Assembly: GCA_903822205.1 (NCBI GenBank)
Contig: CAIJOK010000023.1
Location: forward strand, 1 to 33,642
Direction: 5' to 3'
From: an uncultured beta proteobacterium
GTDB taxonomy: Bacteria; Pseudomonadota; Gammaproteobacteria; Burkholderiales; Burkholderiaceae_C
Length of the DNA stretch: 33,642 bases
A program made the translations under genes and the position numbers. Positions 1 through 9,916 of this stretch are shown here, piece by piece. Below the pieces are notes generated by a model, which saw nothing but the letters and a program-made list of their open reading frames with translations, made no database searches and had not been told where the DNA came from. How positions within the stretch are numbered: position 1 is the first letter of the stretch; every line of letters begins with the position of its first letter.

Positions 1-1
1 A

Positions 2-862
2 ACCAGTCACAGCACTTTTACGGCAGCCACCAATTGCGCGATGTGCCACAACGGCCAGGCAGCGACTGGCAAATCGGCGAATCACATTGCCACCACGGCC
101 ACTTGCGGAACGTGCCACAAGAGCGGCTACACCAGTTGGCTACCGGCCAAATTTCACACCAATGTCTCGGTTGTGACCGGTTGCGCCAGTTGCCATGCCA
201 CGGCTGCATTGGGTTTGACATCCAAACCCAACACCGCATCGCATACGGGGGTAACCCTGTGTGAAACCTGTCATCAATCGACCACCAGTTGGACCCAAGC
301 TCAGTACACCCACGCTCCTGCCTACTCTGTGGGGACCGGCACCTGCGACGCTTGCCACAACGGCTCCAGCACGGCAGTGGCCAAGTCTGCAGTACACATC
401 CCAGTGCCCGCTGGCGCTGCCAAATGCGACTCTTGTCACAAGTCTCAGACCAGTTTTAACGCTGCTGTCACGATGAACCACTCGCTGGCCAGCACGGCCA
501 CCTGCAAGTCCTGTCACAGCGGCACTTATGTGTCACAAGGCAATAACGGCGGCGCATTGGCAAAATCAGCCAACCACATTCCTGAGAACCAACTACAGGC
601 GGGTTCCAGCATGGACTGCAACGCCTGTCACGGCAGCACGGCCTCTTGGTCTGTCCAAAAGATGAACCACAATGGCAGCGTGGGCAACGGTTCAGGCTGG
701 TGCAAGTCTTGCCACCTGATCGGCACGTCTTATGCCGGCAGCATGGAAAAAATGGCCTTGGCTCACCAGTCCAAAAAAGGCAGCATCCCCACCGACTGCT
801 CCATGTCAGGTTGTCATAGACCCCTGGGCAGCAAGGGAAACCCTTACACCAAATGGGATTAG
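2..862 (+). CDS. multihaem c-type cytochrome, 3' portion (5' end outside window)
   Basis: The reading frame is open from the first bases of the window and ends at the TAG at 860-862, so only the C-terminal ~286 residues are visible and the N-terminus with any signal peptide is missing. Nine CXXCH haem-attachment motifs are seen (for example CAMCH, CGTCH, CASCH, CETCH, CDACH, CDSCH, CKSCH twice, CNACH), plus one CX4CH (CSMSGCH) near the end. Extra histidines between the motifs could be distal axial ligands, which suggests bis-His haems. The motif spacing is irregular (roughly 15-45 residues) with Ser/Thr/Gly/Ala-rich linkers, as in large periplasmic or extracellular electron-transfer cytochromes. 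The family role is electron transfer; the partner and direction are unknown. The next gene encodes an outer-membrane beta-barrel candidate. An ATG at 41 is internal to the protein and is not the start. Confidence 0.93.
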   Translation, partial: TSHSTFTAATNCAMCHNGQAATGKSANHIATTATCGTCHKSGYTSWLPAKFHTNVSVVTGCASCHATAALGLTSKPNTASHTGVTLCETCHQSTTSWTQAQYTHAPAYSVGTGTCDACHNGSSTAVAKSAVHIPVPAGAAKCDSCHKSQTSFNAAVTMNHSLASTATCKSCHSGTYVSQGNNGGALAKSANHIPENQLQAGSSMDCNACHGSTASWSVQKMNHNGSVGNGSGWCKSCHLIGTSYAGSMEKMALAHQSKKGSIPTDCSMSGCHRPLGSKGNPYTKWD

Positions 863-1131
863 TCTGCTAGGTCATCAACGATAACAGGACTGACGCAAAA
901 TCGTTCTAGGCGTTCCATCGCAAACAGTACCCCGTGGTAAGGCCACAGTCGTCGCCCCAACGCCGGGACGGTTTTTCATACGTCATAAATAAGTTATATA
1001 CCTAATAATTGCCTCCATTTTATCAGTTTATGCAGAATTGACGGGCGTAAACCTTGAACCAAGCTGCCAGAATGACGTATTTAACTTTTTTAATATTGAT
1101 ATTTTTTTAGACCATGCCCAGGGCCACGAAA
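863..1131. other. intergenic region with hairpins between cytochrome and barrel protein
   Basis: No credible gene is seen here. The first half contains a short hairpin (GTGG at 934-937 with CCAC at 943-946) and a GC-rich structure followed by five T. The second half (about 975-1110) is AT-rich, with stretches such as TTATATACCTAATAATT, and could hold the promoter of the downstream barrel gene. I could not assign a -35/-10 pair with confidence. Confidence 0.5.
950..976 (+). terminator. possible weak rho-independent terminator
   Basis: CGTC (950-953) can pair with GACG (967-970), with a short additional CC/GG pairing inside, followed by G and TTTTT at 972-976. It lies about 90 bases after the cytochrome stop codon. 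The stem is short and interrupted, so the call is tentative. Confidence 0.3.
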
Positions 1132-3354
1132 ATGACCATGACCAGACAATTTTTATTGACACCCATCGCCGCCTGCCTTTTTGCCGGTTTTGCCACCTCC
1201 GTTCATGCCCAGTTTATGGACGAGGTGGAGTGGAAACAAGAAGGCAAAGATGCGATCGCGGTTATCGAATTTATTTCACCCATCCAGTACACAAGGTCCA
1301 TCTCGGCCAGAGCGTCTGACTTGGTGCAGGCTTTTTACACTGTTTTGCCTACACGCGATGTCATCAATCTGGATGCCAGCGAGCGTCGTTTGGTGGGCAA
1401 TGCAGACCTGCCGTCCATCATCGTCAGGGACGAGACCGACATCGGCAAGACCAAGGCCGATACCCACCGTAGGCTGATCGTCCGTTTTGGTAAACCCTTG
1501 CGCTTTAAGGTTCGCATGGGGCCGGACGACCACACGATTGAGATCGTGCTTTTTGACCTGGGCGACGCTGTGGCAACCGCTCCGGTCAAGTCCACCAAAC
1601 CCTTTGAACATGCGCCTGCTGTAGTTCCTGCACCCGCGACACCCGAAGACACCAGCACCGATGCCCAGGCAGCCACTCTGCTGGCCGCAGCCCAGTCGGC
1701 CTTTGATGGCGGAAATTACGATGCGGCCACTGCATCCATCAACCCCTTGTTGAATTTGCCCCCCAACAAATCATCGCGCCGCGCCCATGAACTCGCAGGC
1801 CTGGCGCGTCTGAACGCCGGCGACAGAGCACGTGCTGCCCAAGAGTTTGAGTTATTCCTAAAGCTTTACCCCGATGGCCAAGACAGCGACGCAGTGAGGC
1901 AATTGCTGGCCAGTTTGCCGCCGGTGGGGCAGCAGCCCGTACAAGATACGTTTCCATCGGTAGCCGGCACCACTTCAGTCACCAGTGGTTCGCTGTCCAG
2001 CATCTATTACGGCGGCAAGTCTGACACGCGCACCCTGATGGAAAACTACATCGACAACGGCATTCCAGTGCCGAGATCTGATACCACCTTGTCCAACACT
2101 GACCAAAAGCAGGTGCAGACCCATGTGGACTTGAACTGGCGCTTTCGCGACACTGAAAAAGACATGCGATTTGTCTTCAGGGATGCTTTTACCGATGACA
2201 TTCTGAACAACAGCAAGAGCCGCGAGCGTTTGACGGCGCTCTACTTTGATTACAAATCGCTTCAGTTGGGCGGCAATCTGCGTATAGGCCGGCAGTCTCC
2301 CACCGGTGGCGGTGTGCTCTACCGCTTTGATGGCATTCAGGCGGGGTATGTTTTCAAGCCCAAGTGGAAGGTAAATGCCGTAGTTGGCAAACCTACCGAC
2401 TATCTGCTGGATACCCGGCGCTCGTTTTACGGTGCGTCGGTGGATGCTCAAGCCCTGACCCAAGAACTGAGTGGCAGCGCCTACCTGATCGAGCAGGTGA
2501 TCGACAGCGAAACCGACCGTAGTGCATGGGGGGGTGATCTGCGCTACTTCAAGGGCGGCCTGACGGCATCGGGCCAGTTGGACTACGACCGTGTGCTACA
2601 TGCCTTGAACATTGCATCGGTACAGTCCACCTGGCAAATGTCCGAGGCCACGTCCTTTAACACCCTACTGGACAGGCGAACCACACCCGTGCTGTCTTTG
2701 GGCAACGCCTTGTTCTTTCCTGACCCCGCCCTGACGGTTCAAGCCCAACGCATCCAGGAACTGTTGGGAACTACCCCCATCGACACCCTGCGTGAAAGGG
2801 TTAAAACCCTCAATGCCTACCAAACCCAGTTTCGCGCAGGCGGCACCCATACTTTGACAGCCAACTGGCAGACGGGGGCGGACTTTAGCCTGAGCAGCAC
2901 CGATGCCATCCCGGGTGTGCCGTCTTTGGGCATTTTGCCGCAGGCCAGCACCGGCAACCGCTGGGGGGTTAGTACCCAATTGATCGGCACGAACCTTTAT
3001 TCAGGACGCGACACCCATGTCTTCAACGTCAGCTTGATGGGCGGCCCAACGGACCACGGCACACTTTTGTCGTACAACAACTTGTCCAGTCTGGGCGAGC
3101 AATGGCAGCTTGAACCCTCCGTCAAATACTACACGCAAAGCAGTACCACATCCGGTGACAGCAACACGAAGACGGTGGGCATTCGCGGCATTTACCGGCT
3201 GCGCCATCAAATCTCGCTTGAGTCTGAACTGACCTACGAAAAGAACGACACCACCGGTGTGACCACCACCAACATTCTCGGGGCCACCATCCCGGGCATC
3301 GTCACCTCAGCCACCCGCACCAACTACTACCTGGGGGCGCGCTACGAGTTCTGA
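1132..3354 (+). CDS. TPR-containing outer-membrane beta-barrel protein
   Basis: About 740 residues. A Sec signal peptide (hydrophobic core LLTPIAACLFAGF, cleavage near SVHA-Q) starts from the ATG at 1132; an ATG at 1114 in the same frame would add six residues and lacks a clear ribosome-binding site. The N-terminal ~150 residues form a beta-rich domain, followed by an Ala/Pro linker. An alpha-helical TPR-like segment lies at about residues 176-260 (repeated AAxxxFDxGNYxAA and LAGLARLNAGDRARAAQEF patterns). The rest (~290-740) has alternating polar/hydrophobic strands and Gly/Asn/Thr-rich turns, and ends in YYLGARYEF, the terminal aromatic signature of proteins assembled by the BAM complex. 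Placed after a multihaem cytochrome, it could be the barrel of an electron conduit or a polymer-export or scaffold pore; the specific function is not recognised. Confidence 0.75.
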   Translation: MTMTRQFLLTPIAACLFAGFATSVHAQFMDEVEWKQEGKDAIAVIEFISPIQYTRSISARASDLVQAFYTVLPTRDVINLDASERRLVGNADLPSIIVRDETDIGKTKADTHRRLIVRFGKPLRFKVRMGPDDHTIEIVLFDLGDAVATAPVKSTKPFEHAPAVVPAPATPEDTSTDAQAATLLAAAQSAFDGGNYDAATASINPLLNLPPNKSSRRAHELAGLARLNAGDRARAAQEFELFLKLYPDGQDSDAVRQLLASLPPVGQQPVQDTFPSVAGTTSVTSGSLSSIYYGGKSDTRTLMENYIDNGIPVPRSDTTLSNTDQKQVQTHVDLNWRFRDTEKDMRFVFRDAFTDDILNNSKSRERLTALYFDYKSLQLGGNLRIGRQSPTGGGVLYRFDGIQAGYVFKPKWKVNAVVGKPTDYLLDTRRSFYGASVDAQALTQELSGSAYLIEQVIDSETDRSAWGGDLRYFKGGLTASGQLDYDRVLHALNIASVQSTWQMSEATSFNTLLDRRTTPVLSLGNALFFPDPALTVQAQRIQELLGTTPIDTLRERVKTLNAYQTQFRAGGTHTLTANWQTGADFSLSSTDAIPGVPSLGILPQASTGNRWGVSTQLIGTNLYSGRDTHVFNVSLMGGPTDHGTLLSYNNLSSLGEQWQLEPSVKYYTQSSTTSGDSNTKTVGIRGIYRLRHQISLESELTYEKNDTTGVTTTNILGATIPGIVTSATRTNYYLGARYEF

Positions 3355-3472
3355 TGCTCCTCATGGCGTGCGGCCCCCTGGGCGCGTAAGCTGACGTGAC
3401 AGGCAATCTACCTCTGACGGAGAGGGACAGATGGATTGGGTGGTATCCTACGGACGGGGGTGTGATGAAAAT

Positions 3473-3500
3473 GTCAATAGGTCAATAGGTCAATAGGTCA
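3473..3500. repeat. 8-bp tandem repeat, 3.5 copies of GTCAATAG
   Basis: GTCAATAG occurs at 3473-3480, 3481-3488 and 3489-3496, followed by a partial GTCA (3497-3500). The array lies about 50 bases upstream of the solute-binding protein start, in its probable promoter or leader. It could be a slippage-prone tract or a set of regulator half-sites; nothing else in the sequence distinguishes these. Confidence 0.9.
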
Positions 3501-3549
3501 GAATGCCTCGAATTGGTTTCTCAACTTTATGCAAGAAAAAGGTAACTGT

Positions 3550-4443
3550 ATGAATTTTCTCAAAAAATCTTGTCTTCTACTGGCTTCGTTTGTCGTGTCG
3601 TCTGCTGTGTCGGTGGTTTGTGCCGCTGACCTGAAAGACATCAAGGCTCGCGGTGAGTTGCGCCACTTGGGCATCCGATACGCCAACTTCGTCACAGGAG
3701 CCGGTGATGGTTTTGATGTCGAACTGACTCAGGGCTTTGCCAAACACATTGGTGTGAAGTACACCCTGGTTTATTCGGACTTTTACAACGTGATCCGAGA
3801 TCTGTTGGGCAAGGATGTGGTGCGCAAAGGTGCAGAAGTCACACTAAAGGGTGACTTTCCAGTCAAAGGTGACATGATTGCCACTGGGTTTACCAAGCTG
3901 CCTTGGCGCGAGGCCGTGTTGCTCTACTCCAAGCCAACCTTCCCGTCCCAAGTGCTGTTGGTGGCACGTGCTGACTCCCCTTTAGCCCCCATCAAGGGCA
4001 GCAAGAGTTTGCCGGATGACATTCTCGAAACAAAGACCTTGATAGGCCAGAGCAGTTTGCTGGTCATGGAGCGCACCTGCCTCGATCCGTCTAACTACGC
4101 GCTCAAGGGAACGGGTATCGACCTCAAAGCCTACACCAAAAGCACCAACCTCAACGAAATGATCCCGGCGCTGCTCAACAAAGAGGCTGCACTGACCTTG
4201 TTGGACGTGCCCGATGCCATTTTGGACTTGAAGAAGTGGGCTGGGCAGATCAAAGTGATCGGCCCAATCTCCGAGCATCAGGAGTTGGCGACTGCTTTTC
4301 CCAAGGATGCACCTGAATTGCGTCAAGCCTATGACGAGTACTTGGTTAAGGTCAAGGCAGACGGGACCTACGACAAACTGGTTGATAAATATTATCCAGG
4401 CATCCGCCGTTATTTTCCAGTTTTTTTCACCGCAAAGAACTGA
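3550..4443 (+). CDS. orphan periplasmic solute-binding protein, family 3 (amino-acid type)
   Basis: 297 residues from the ATG at 3550, chosen because it opens a classic signal peptide (MNFLKKS, hydrophobic core, cleavage around residue 25-26, CAA/D); an upstream in-frame ATG at 3529 would place charged residues first. The mature start LKDIKARGELRHLGIRY matches the opening strand of SBP_bac_3 proteins, which bind amino acids or related small ligands in the periplasm. The C-terminus has the usual ending motif (YDKLVDKYYPGIRRYFPVFF). No permease or ATPase gene is adjacent. Instead a hybrid histidine kinase starts 38 bases downstream on the same strand, so the protein may present ligand to the kinase sensor domain rather than feed a transporter. 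That role is inferred. Confidence 0.85.
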   Translation: MNFLKKSCLLLASFVVSSAVSVVCAADLKDIKARGELRHLGIRYANFVTGAGDGFDVELTQGFAKHIGVKYTLVYSDFYNVIRDLLGKDVVRKGAEVTLKGDFPVKGDMIATGFTKLPWREAVLLYSKPTFPSQVLLVARADSPLAPIKGSKSLPDDILETKTLIGQSSLLVMERTCLDPSNYALKGTGIDLKAYTKSTNLNEMIPALLNKEAALTLLDVPDAILDLKKWAGQIKVIGPISEHQELATAFPKDAPELRQAYDEYLVKVKADGTYDKLVDKYYPGIRRYFPVFFTAKN

Positions 4444-4481
4444 TGAAGCTGGTATTTTCTGATATTTGAGGTAAATTAAAA

Positions 4482-7400
4482 ATGCCCATACTCGGGCGCA
4501 TTTCCTTGCGGTGGCCGATGGTTTTGGCCGCCGCTTTTTGTCTTTATACCCTGGTTTTGTTGTGGAACGTATTTGGAGCTCAGTCTCTGTTGCGTTCTAC
4601 CGCAGAGTCCCGCTTGGTGGCTGACAGCCAGCGAAGAGCAGCGACCATGGGTGACTTTATGGCTGAGCGCCGAAGTGCGGCGGTCGATTTGTCAGAAAGC
4701 CATGAAATCGAGGCTTACTTGGTCAATAAAGCATTGGGCATGTCTTTGCAGTATGGGCTGATTGCCAACATCGATGCCATTGACCAGCGTTTCAGACACA
4801 AAAAAGAACAAAAAGTCCTTCGAGGCACACCACTGTTCAGCGACATTGTCTTTTTTGACGAAGAGGGTCATCCAATCTCGGAGCAAAGTTCCAAATCGGG
4901 TGCTGATGCGACATTACCTGAAGGCTTCAAAGAGGAAGCCAAGCTGGTTATTGAATCTCAAAAGAAACTGATCATTGCCAGTGCGCCGGTCCTACACAAA
5001 GGCATCTACAGCGGTGTTGTCGTCACAACGGGTGACCTAGCCCAAGTGGCCCGATTTTTGATGGCCAACAACAGCGCCGATATCACGCGCAAGTATCAGG
5101 AAATTCTTGTCTCGTCAGAGGGTTTGGGTCTGTCTGGTGCTGACAGCCAACGGACGCTGGACAAAGGCTTTGTGCAGGAGTTGATACAGTTGCCTGAAGA
5201 TGCATTGTCCTTGGCTGCAAGCCTGGATCACGCCCCCCCCCATTTGCACGGTTATCTGGTACTGCGCACCCCTGTTTCGGGTACGACACTGTCCTTGGTC
5301 ACGTTGATCGACCGGGATACGGTTTATGGACACATCAGCTCCAGCATTTTTTTGTATTCGCTCAGCGTCTTTCCATTTCTTTTGTTGGTTGCAGCCATTG
5401 CCTTCGATCGCCAGCGAATTAGAACGATCCAATTGCAAGATGACAATTCGGCACTGGCAGAGGAGGTCGCCCGGCGTGAAGCATTGGAAGTCGAACTGAG
5501 AAACAACACGACCCGATTGGAGCAAATGGCCAGCCAACTACAGATCAGCGTGATTCGTGCTGAAGATGCAAGCCGCGCCAAGTCTGATTTTCTGGCCACC
5601 ATGAGCCACGAAATACGCACTCCGATGAACGGGGTGATCGGCATGACGGATCTGGCCCTTGAAACCGACCTGACCGATGAACAGCGAGAGTATTTGAATA
5701 TTGTCAAATCTTCAGCAGATGGCCTGCTGACCATCATCAACGATATTCTTGATTTCTCTAAGGTTGAGGCGGGCAAGATGGTCATTGAAAAGATCGTCTT
5801 CGATCTCCACAGTATGGTCTCAGCGGTGATGAAACCGCTGTCTGTGCGTGCCCAAGAACGCAACCTTGAACTGATTTGCGATGTCCAGCGCGATGTGCCT
5901 TGGCATGTGATGGGCGACACCGGTCGCTTGCGTCAGATTCTCATCAACCTGCTCAACAATGCCATCAAGTTCACCGAGCAGGGCGAAGTAGAACTGACAG
6001 TATCGGTTGATGCACTGAAAGATTCAATAGTTCACCTTGAATTTGTTGTTCGTGATACCGGGATAGGTATCCCTGTAGAAAAGCAAAAACAAATTTTTGA
6101 GGCTTTCTCTCAGGAAGACTCGTCCACGACGCGCCGTTTTGGTGGTACCGGGCTTGGACTGACGATTTCCAGTCGTCTTGCGGGCTTGATGGGTGGGCGG
6201 CTATGGGTTGAAAGTGAGCCAGGCAAAGGCAGCCTGTTTCATGTGCTGCTTCCTTTTGAGAAGGTCATCAGTGAACCATTGACCACTGCCAGTGAAGACT
6301 TACACCATCAACGGGTCTTGTTGATTGATGATAATTCGGTCAATCGAGAGGTTTTGGGCCGAATGGTGCAGCAATGGGGTATGCATTTGACCGAAGCCGC
6401 CTCTGGCCCTTTGGCTCTACAGATATTGGATGAATCTGCTGAGCAGACCTTTGATCTGCTATTGGTTGATTTTCAGATGCCAGAAATGGATGGTATCGAG
6501 TTGGTGGCCCATTTGAAGCAGGATGTGAGATTTCAATCCATCAAAACCATCCTGCTTTCATCTGCAGCCAGTCCGGGCCAGGCCGCGCAATGTCGAGAGT
6601 TTGGCATTGATGCCTACTTGACCAAACCGGTTGCACAGCACGAATTGGAAAGGGCCATTCAGACAGTCCTTGGGCACTCACCCCCCCCAAATGCAGGCTC
6701 ATCTTCGTTCGTCACCCCACATTCCCTTCAGAACGTCAGCGCGGGGCTCAAGGTACTTGTCGCTGAAGACCATCTGGTCAACCAAAAGCTCATTTCTACT
6801 CTATTGGGAAAATGGGGGCACGAAGTTGTCCTGGCCAAGGATGGCCAAGAAGCCGTCACCCTGCATGGTCGGGATGTTTTTGATGTGATCCTGATGGATA
6901 TGCAGATGCCCGTCATGGGGGGTCTTGAGGCCACGCGACAAATTCGTGCGAGAGAGGCCTCCGATCCAGGATTAAGTAAAACACCCATTTATGCGCTGAC
7001 GGCCTCTGCGCTTGCAGAGGATCACGAGGCAGGACACCAGGCCGGAATGGATGGCTATTTGACAAAACCCATCAACAAAAAACAACTTCAAGACGTGCTG
7101 GGTCAGATCAGTGCAGGTCACGTGCCGCACAGTTCTCAAGCCTTGGACTTTGATTATTCAGCAGCATTAGCAGGGTCTGACCCTGAGATTTTGGAAATCA
7201 TTGGCGAGCAATTTCTGTCTTCTGCATTCTCCGAAATTGCAGCCATTGAGGGCGCAGTGAACGCCAAGAACTGGCCCGTGCTGGAACGTCTTGTACACAC
7301 ACAAAAGGGCGTGGTCAGTCATTTTGGTGCCCAACCCATTGAGCACCTGTTATCAGAACTGGAACAAAAATCCCTTCAGCAATCCATGCCAGAAACCATC

Positions 7401-7505
7401 CTGATGGCAGATTTGCGGCGTGAATGGGCCAAGTTATGTGAATCGCTACAAACAACTGTGCGTTTTCGAGTGCAGGGCAGTGCCGATGTAGATTCGCACA
7501 AATAG
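4482..7505 (+). CDS. hybrid sensor histidine kinase (HisKA-HATPase-REC-REC-HPt)
   Basis: 1007 residues, preceded by a GAGG ribosome-binding site (TTGAGGTAAATTAAAAATG). A membrane segment lies at ~12-35, a periplasmic sensor region at ~36-280 and a second membrane segment at ~285-308, followed by a coiled coil. HisKA carries the phospho-acceptor in [10 protein letters not shown] (His376). The HATPase has the N box ([10 protein letters not shown]) and the G boxes (DTGIGIP, GGTGLGL). Two receiver domains follow, with acceptor Asp663 (LLLVDFQMP) and Asp806 (VILMDMQMP). A C-terminal HPt domain keeps its histidine (His939, in LVHTQKG). All phosphorelay residues are present, so this should be a working multistep phosphorelay; no cognate DNA-binding regulator is adjacent. 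The solute-binding protein just upstream is a likely sensor partner, comparable in logic to TorT/TorS or LuxP/LuxQ. Confidence 0.93.
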   Translation: MPILGRISLRWPMVLAAAFCLYTLVLLWNVFGAQSLLRSTAESRLVADSQRRAATMGDFMAERRSAAVDLSESHEIEAYLVNKALGMSLQYGLIANIDAIDQRFRHKKEQKVLRGTPLFSDIVFFDEEGHPISEQSSKSGADATLPEGFKEEAKLVIESQKKLIIASAPVLHKGIYSGVVVTTGDLAQVARFLMANNSADITRKYQEILVSSEGLGLSGADSQRTLDKGFVQELIQLPEDALSLAASLDHAPPHLHGYLVLRTPVSGTTLSLVTLIDRDTVYGHISSSIFLYSLSVFPFLLLVAAIAFDRQRIRTIQLQDDNSALAEEVARREALEVELRNNTTRLEQMASQLQISVIRAEDASRAKSDFLATMSHEIRTPMNGVIGMTDLALETDLTDEQREYLNIVKSSADGLLTIINDILDFSKVEAGKMVIEKIVFDLHSMVSAVMKPLSVRAQERNLELICDVQRDVPWHVMGDTGRLRQILINLLNNAIKFTEQGEVELTVSVDALKDSIVHLEFVVRDTGIGIPVEKQKQIFEAFSQEDSSTTRRFGGTGLGLTISSRLAGLMGGRLWVESEPGKGSLFHVLLPFEKVISEPLTTASEDLHHQRVLLIDDNSVNREVLGRMVQQWGMHLTEAASGPLALQILDESAEQTFDLLLVDFQMPEMDGIELVAHLKQDVRFQSIKTILLSSAASPGQAAQCREFGIDAYLTKPVAQHELERAIQTVLGHSPPPNAGSSSFVTPHSLQNVSAGLKVLVAEDHLVNQKLISTLLGKWGHEVVLAKDGQEAVTLHGRDVFDVILMDMQMPVMGGLEATRQIRAREASDPGLSKTPIYALTASALAEDHEAGHQAGMDGYLTKPINKKQLQDVLGQISAGHVPHSSQALDFDYSAALAGSDPEILEIIGEQFLSSAFSEIAAIEGAVNAKNWPVLERLVHTQKGVVSHFGAQPIEHLLSELEQKSLQQSMPETILMADLRREWAKLCESLQTTVRFRVQGSADVDSHK

Positions 7506-7536
7506 TTTGACTTCATTTCATCTCATTTCACGACCA

Positions 7537-7562
7537 CTCGATCATCTAAAAGCATGATTGAG
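7537..7562 (+). terminator. hairpin after the hybrid kinase gene
   Basis: CTCGATCAT (7537-7545) pairs with ATGATTGAG (7554-7562) over nine positions with one G-T wobble and an 8-base loop. It starts 32 bases after the kinase stop codon. There is no following T run, so it may be a processing or pausing structure rather than an intrinsic terminator. Confidence 0.4.
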
Positions 7563-7697
7563 CCATAGTCGTCGTGCAGTCTCAACTTTGATTACATTGC
7601 TACATATTTCATAGCGATATGCTATGATAATGACGATCAACACACATTGCGTCCCCATCGGGGCGCTTGGGTATCACCCCCACCAATAACGCACACC

Positions 7698-8276
7698 ATG
7701 ACCGACTCGCCCCCCATTTCAGCCCTTGAGCGTTTGATTCAAAAGCTCAAACTTCCACAATTGCCATCACCATTACTGCTCCCGTTACAGGCCAGGGCCA
7801 TCCATGGGGCACAGCAGCGCCTTGTTCTGCTTTTTAACCATGTGCTGATGCAAGACCGTTTGGCAACAGAGCGTCTGACGGGCCAGCAAGGCCGCGTGAT
7901 TTTGCTGCGGTGGCGCACCTTCCAGTTGTGCACTGTGGTCACGCCGGCAGGTCTGTTTGACCTTGTAGGCGCTGATGACCGTCCCGATCTGACGATCTCC
8001 GTAACTGACACATCACCGCTTGCGTTGGTGCGGTCCGCACTCAAGCAAGAGACTCCAGCCCTGCATATTGAGGGAAATGTGCAATTGGCCTCCGATGTCC
8101 ACTGGGTGATCGGCCACGTTCGCTGGGATATTCAGTCAGACCTAGCCCTGATCATCGGGGACGTTCCTGCCCACACCCTGTGCCGATGGGCCAAAGGCTT
8201 GGCTGCGGCCTTACAGCAGTTCATCGCTCTGGCGACTGAGCGTATGGCTTGCCAAGACTGCAAAGACTCAAAATGA
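7698..8276 (+). CDS. ubiJ: ubiquinone biosynthesis accessory factor UbiJ (SCP2 domain)
   Basis: 192 residues from the ATG at 7698 ([13 protein letters not shown]); an in-frame ATG at 7647 would add a Pro-rich stretch unlike the family. The length and the SCP2-like lipid-binding fold pattern (central beta-rich segment, with a [13 protein letters not shown]-like strand-helix portion and a hydrophobic C-terminal helix) agree with UbiJ. UbiJ is a soluble accessory protein that, in the known family, binds ubiquinone intermediates and helps assemble the Ubi complex. The stop codon overlaps the ubiB start (ATGA at 8273-8276), the classic ubiJ-ubiB arrangement and the strongest support. The usual upstream ubiE is not here; a signalling gene precedes it instead. 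Confidence 0.82.
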   Translation: MTDSPPISALERLIQKLKLPQLPSPLLLPLQARAIHGAQQRLVLLFNHVLMQDRLATERLTGQQGRVILLRWRTFQLCTVVTPAGLFDLVGADDRPDLTISVTDTSPLALVRSALKQETPALHIEGNVQLASDVHWVIGHVRWDIQSDLALIIGDVPAHTLCRWAKGLAAALQQFIALATERMACQDCKDSK

Positions 8277-9844
8277 CTCAGATTTTGCGAAGCGGTTTTA
8301 TTCTGTGGGTGATCTGGCGCTTTCGTCTGGATGACTTGGTGGTATCGGGCTTGGACAAGCCCTGGCTCGTCCGACTGGCGCGTTTGTTGACACTTGGGTA
8401 CAGACCGCAGGCCCCACGTGCGCAGCGTTTGCGGCAGGCGCTTGAGGTGCTCGGCCCCATTTTTGTCAAATTTGGTCAGGTGTTATCCACCCGCCGTGAC
8501 CTGTTGCCACCTGACATTGCCGACGAGCTGGCACTGCTACAAGACCACGTGCCGCCCTTTGCCAGTGATATTGCGGTTGGCATCATTGAGCATGCCTTTA
8601 AAAAAAACCTGGCCGATGTTTTTGTGTCGTTTGATCGTCAACCGGTGGCCAGTGCATCGATAGCCCAGGTTCACTTTGCCGTCCTGAAAGATCGCAACGG
8701 ACATCTGCACGATGTAGCCGTCAAGGTCTTGCGCCCCGGGGTGCTCTGTGTGATCGAAAAAGACCTGGACTTAATGCGCCGTGTGGCCGTATGGATTGAA
8801 AAACTGTCCTCTGACGGCAAACGCTTAAAGCCGCGTGCCGTTGTCGCCGAGTTTGACAACTACCTGCACGATGAGCTTGACTTGGTGCGCGAGGCTGCCA
8901 GCGCTGCGCAGTTGCGGCGCAATATGTCAGGGCTCAACCTGGTGCTGATCCCAGAGATGTACTGGGACTATTGCACCACCCACGTCATCGTGATGGAGCG
9001 CATGAAGGGCGTACCCATCAGTCAAATGGATGCCTTGCACGCTGCGGGTGTGGACACACAAAAACTGGCCCGTGACGGGGTCACCATTTTTTTTACCCAG
9101 GTGTTTCGTGACGGTTTTTTTCATGCGGATATGCACCCTGGCAACATTCAGGTCAGTCTGGAGCCTGCCACATTTGGGCGCTATATTTCACTTGACTTTG
9201 GGATCATGGGCACACTCACCGAGTCAGACAAAGCCTATTTGGCCCAAAATTTCGCAGCATTTTTTAGGCGAGACTACAAGCGCGTGGCCCAATTGCACCT
9301 TGAGTCCGGCTGGGTGCCTGCCACCACCCGTGTTGAGGATTTTGAGGCCGCCATTCGCACAGTCTGCGAGCCTTACTTTGACCGCCCGTTAAAAGAGATA
9401 TCACTGGGTATGCTGCTGATGCGTTTGTTTCAAACTTCGCGCCGTTTTTCTGTTGAGATACAGCCCCAACTGGTACTGTTACAAAAAACATTGCTCAACA
9501 TTGAGGGCCTAGGTCGGCAGCTTGACCCTGACCTTGACCTGTGGACAACGGCCAAGCCTTTTCTGGAAAAGTGGCTGGCACAGCAGATTGGCCCCAAAAA
9601 ACTGTTGGATGCGTTGCGCAAGGAAATCCCCAACTACGCCAGTCTTCTTCCAGAATTGCCTCGTTTGTTGGCTGATTTTTTGCGGCGCAAAGAACCCGAT
9701 CACGCATATTCCGATGATCTCAGGGCATTGCTGGTCGAGCAAAGACGTACCCATCAGCTTTTGCAGGCTTTGATCTACTGCGGCGCAGGCTTTGTGCTGG
9801 GGCTCGTTGTCTTACAGATTGTGATCCGAGTAAGACTGTTTTAG
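8273..9844 (+). CDS. ubiB: UbiB, atypical kinase-like ubiquinone biosynthesis ATPase
   Basis: 523 residues from the ATG at 8273, which overlaps the ubiJ stop in an ATGA and implies translational coupling; the longer in-frame start at 8249 lies inside ubiJ. Family signatures: the KxGQ motif of the ABC1/ADCK/UbiB clan ([20 protein letters not shown]), the Ala-rich loop ([11 protein letters not shown]) in place of a P-loop, the [10 protein letters not shown] lysine strand, the HADMHPGNI catalytic-loop equivalent and the LDFG metal-binding motif. The C-terminus ends in a hydrophobic segment ([20 protein letters not shown]) that anchors the protein to the inner membrane. In the known pathway UbiB supports ubiquinone synthesis, probably by ATP-driven extraction of membrane-bound intermediates. 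The gene looks intact. Confidence 0.95.
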   Translation: MTQILRSGFILWVIWRFRLDDLVVSGLDKPWLVRLARLLTLGYRPQAPRAQRLRQALEVLGPIFVKFGQVLSTRRDLLPPDIADELALLQDHVPPFASDIAVGIIEHAFKKNLADVFVSFDRQPVASASIAQVHFAVLKDRNGHLHDVAVKVLRPGVLCVIEKDLDLMRRVAVWIEKLSSDGKRLKPRAVVAEFDNYLHDELDLVREAASAAQLRRNMSGLNLVLIPEMYWDYCTTHVIVMERMKGVPISQMDALHAAGVDTQKLARDGVTIFFTQVFRDGFFHADMHPGNIQVSLEPATFGRYISLDFGIMGTLTESDKAYLAQNFAAFFRRDYKRVAQLHLESGWVPATTRVEDFEAAIRTVCEPYFDRPLKEISLGMLLMRLFQTSRRFSVEIQPQLVLLQKTLLNIEGLGRQLDPDLDLWTTAKPFLEKWLAQQIGPKKLLDALRKEIPNYASLLPELPRLLADFLRRKEPDHAYSDDLRALLVEQRRTHQLLQALIYCGAGFVLGLVVLQIVIRVRLF

Positions 9845-9876
9845 GATGACCGTTGAGCTTTTTGGACCTCCAACTG

Positions 9877-9897
9877 CCGCCATTCTGGCGTGGGCGG
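9877..9897 (+). terminator. short GC hairpin after ubiB
   Basis: CCGCC (9877-9881) pairs with GGCGG (9893-9897) around an 11-base loop, about 30 bases after the ubiB stop. GAATTT follows, but there is no uninterrupted T run. A weak candidate. Confidence 0.3.
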
Positions 9898-9916
9898 GAA
9901 TTTAGTTGTGTTTGTT

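Noticed and set aside
880-976. c-di-GMP (GEMM) riboswitch between the cytochrome and the barrel gene
   Set aside because: GACGCAAA and GC-rich hairpins recall GEMM elements, which often precede multihaem cytochrome genes, but the conserved core and the tetraloop-receptor arrangement could not be laid out.
5324-5920. Minus-strand 198-residue open frame in the first kinase gene
   Set aside because: It is the shadow of the HisKA/HATPase region; Ser/Arg-rich low-information sequence with no motif.
7588-7628. Sigma-70 promoter before ubiJ (TTGATT or TTGCTA with TATGAT)
   Set aside because: The possible hexamers are 29 or 20 bases apart, outside the usual 16-18.
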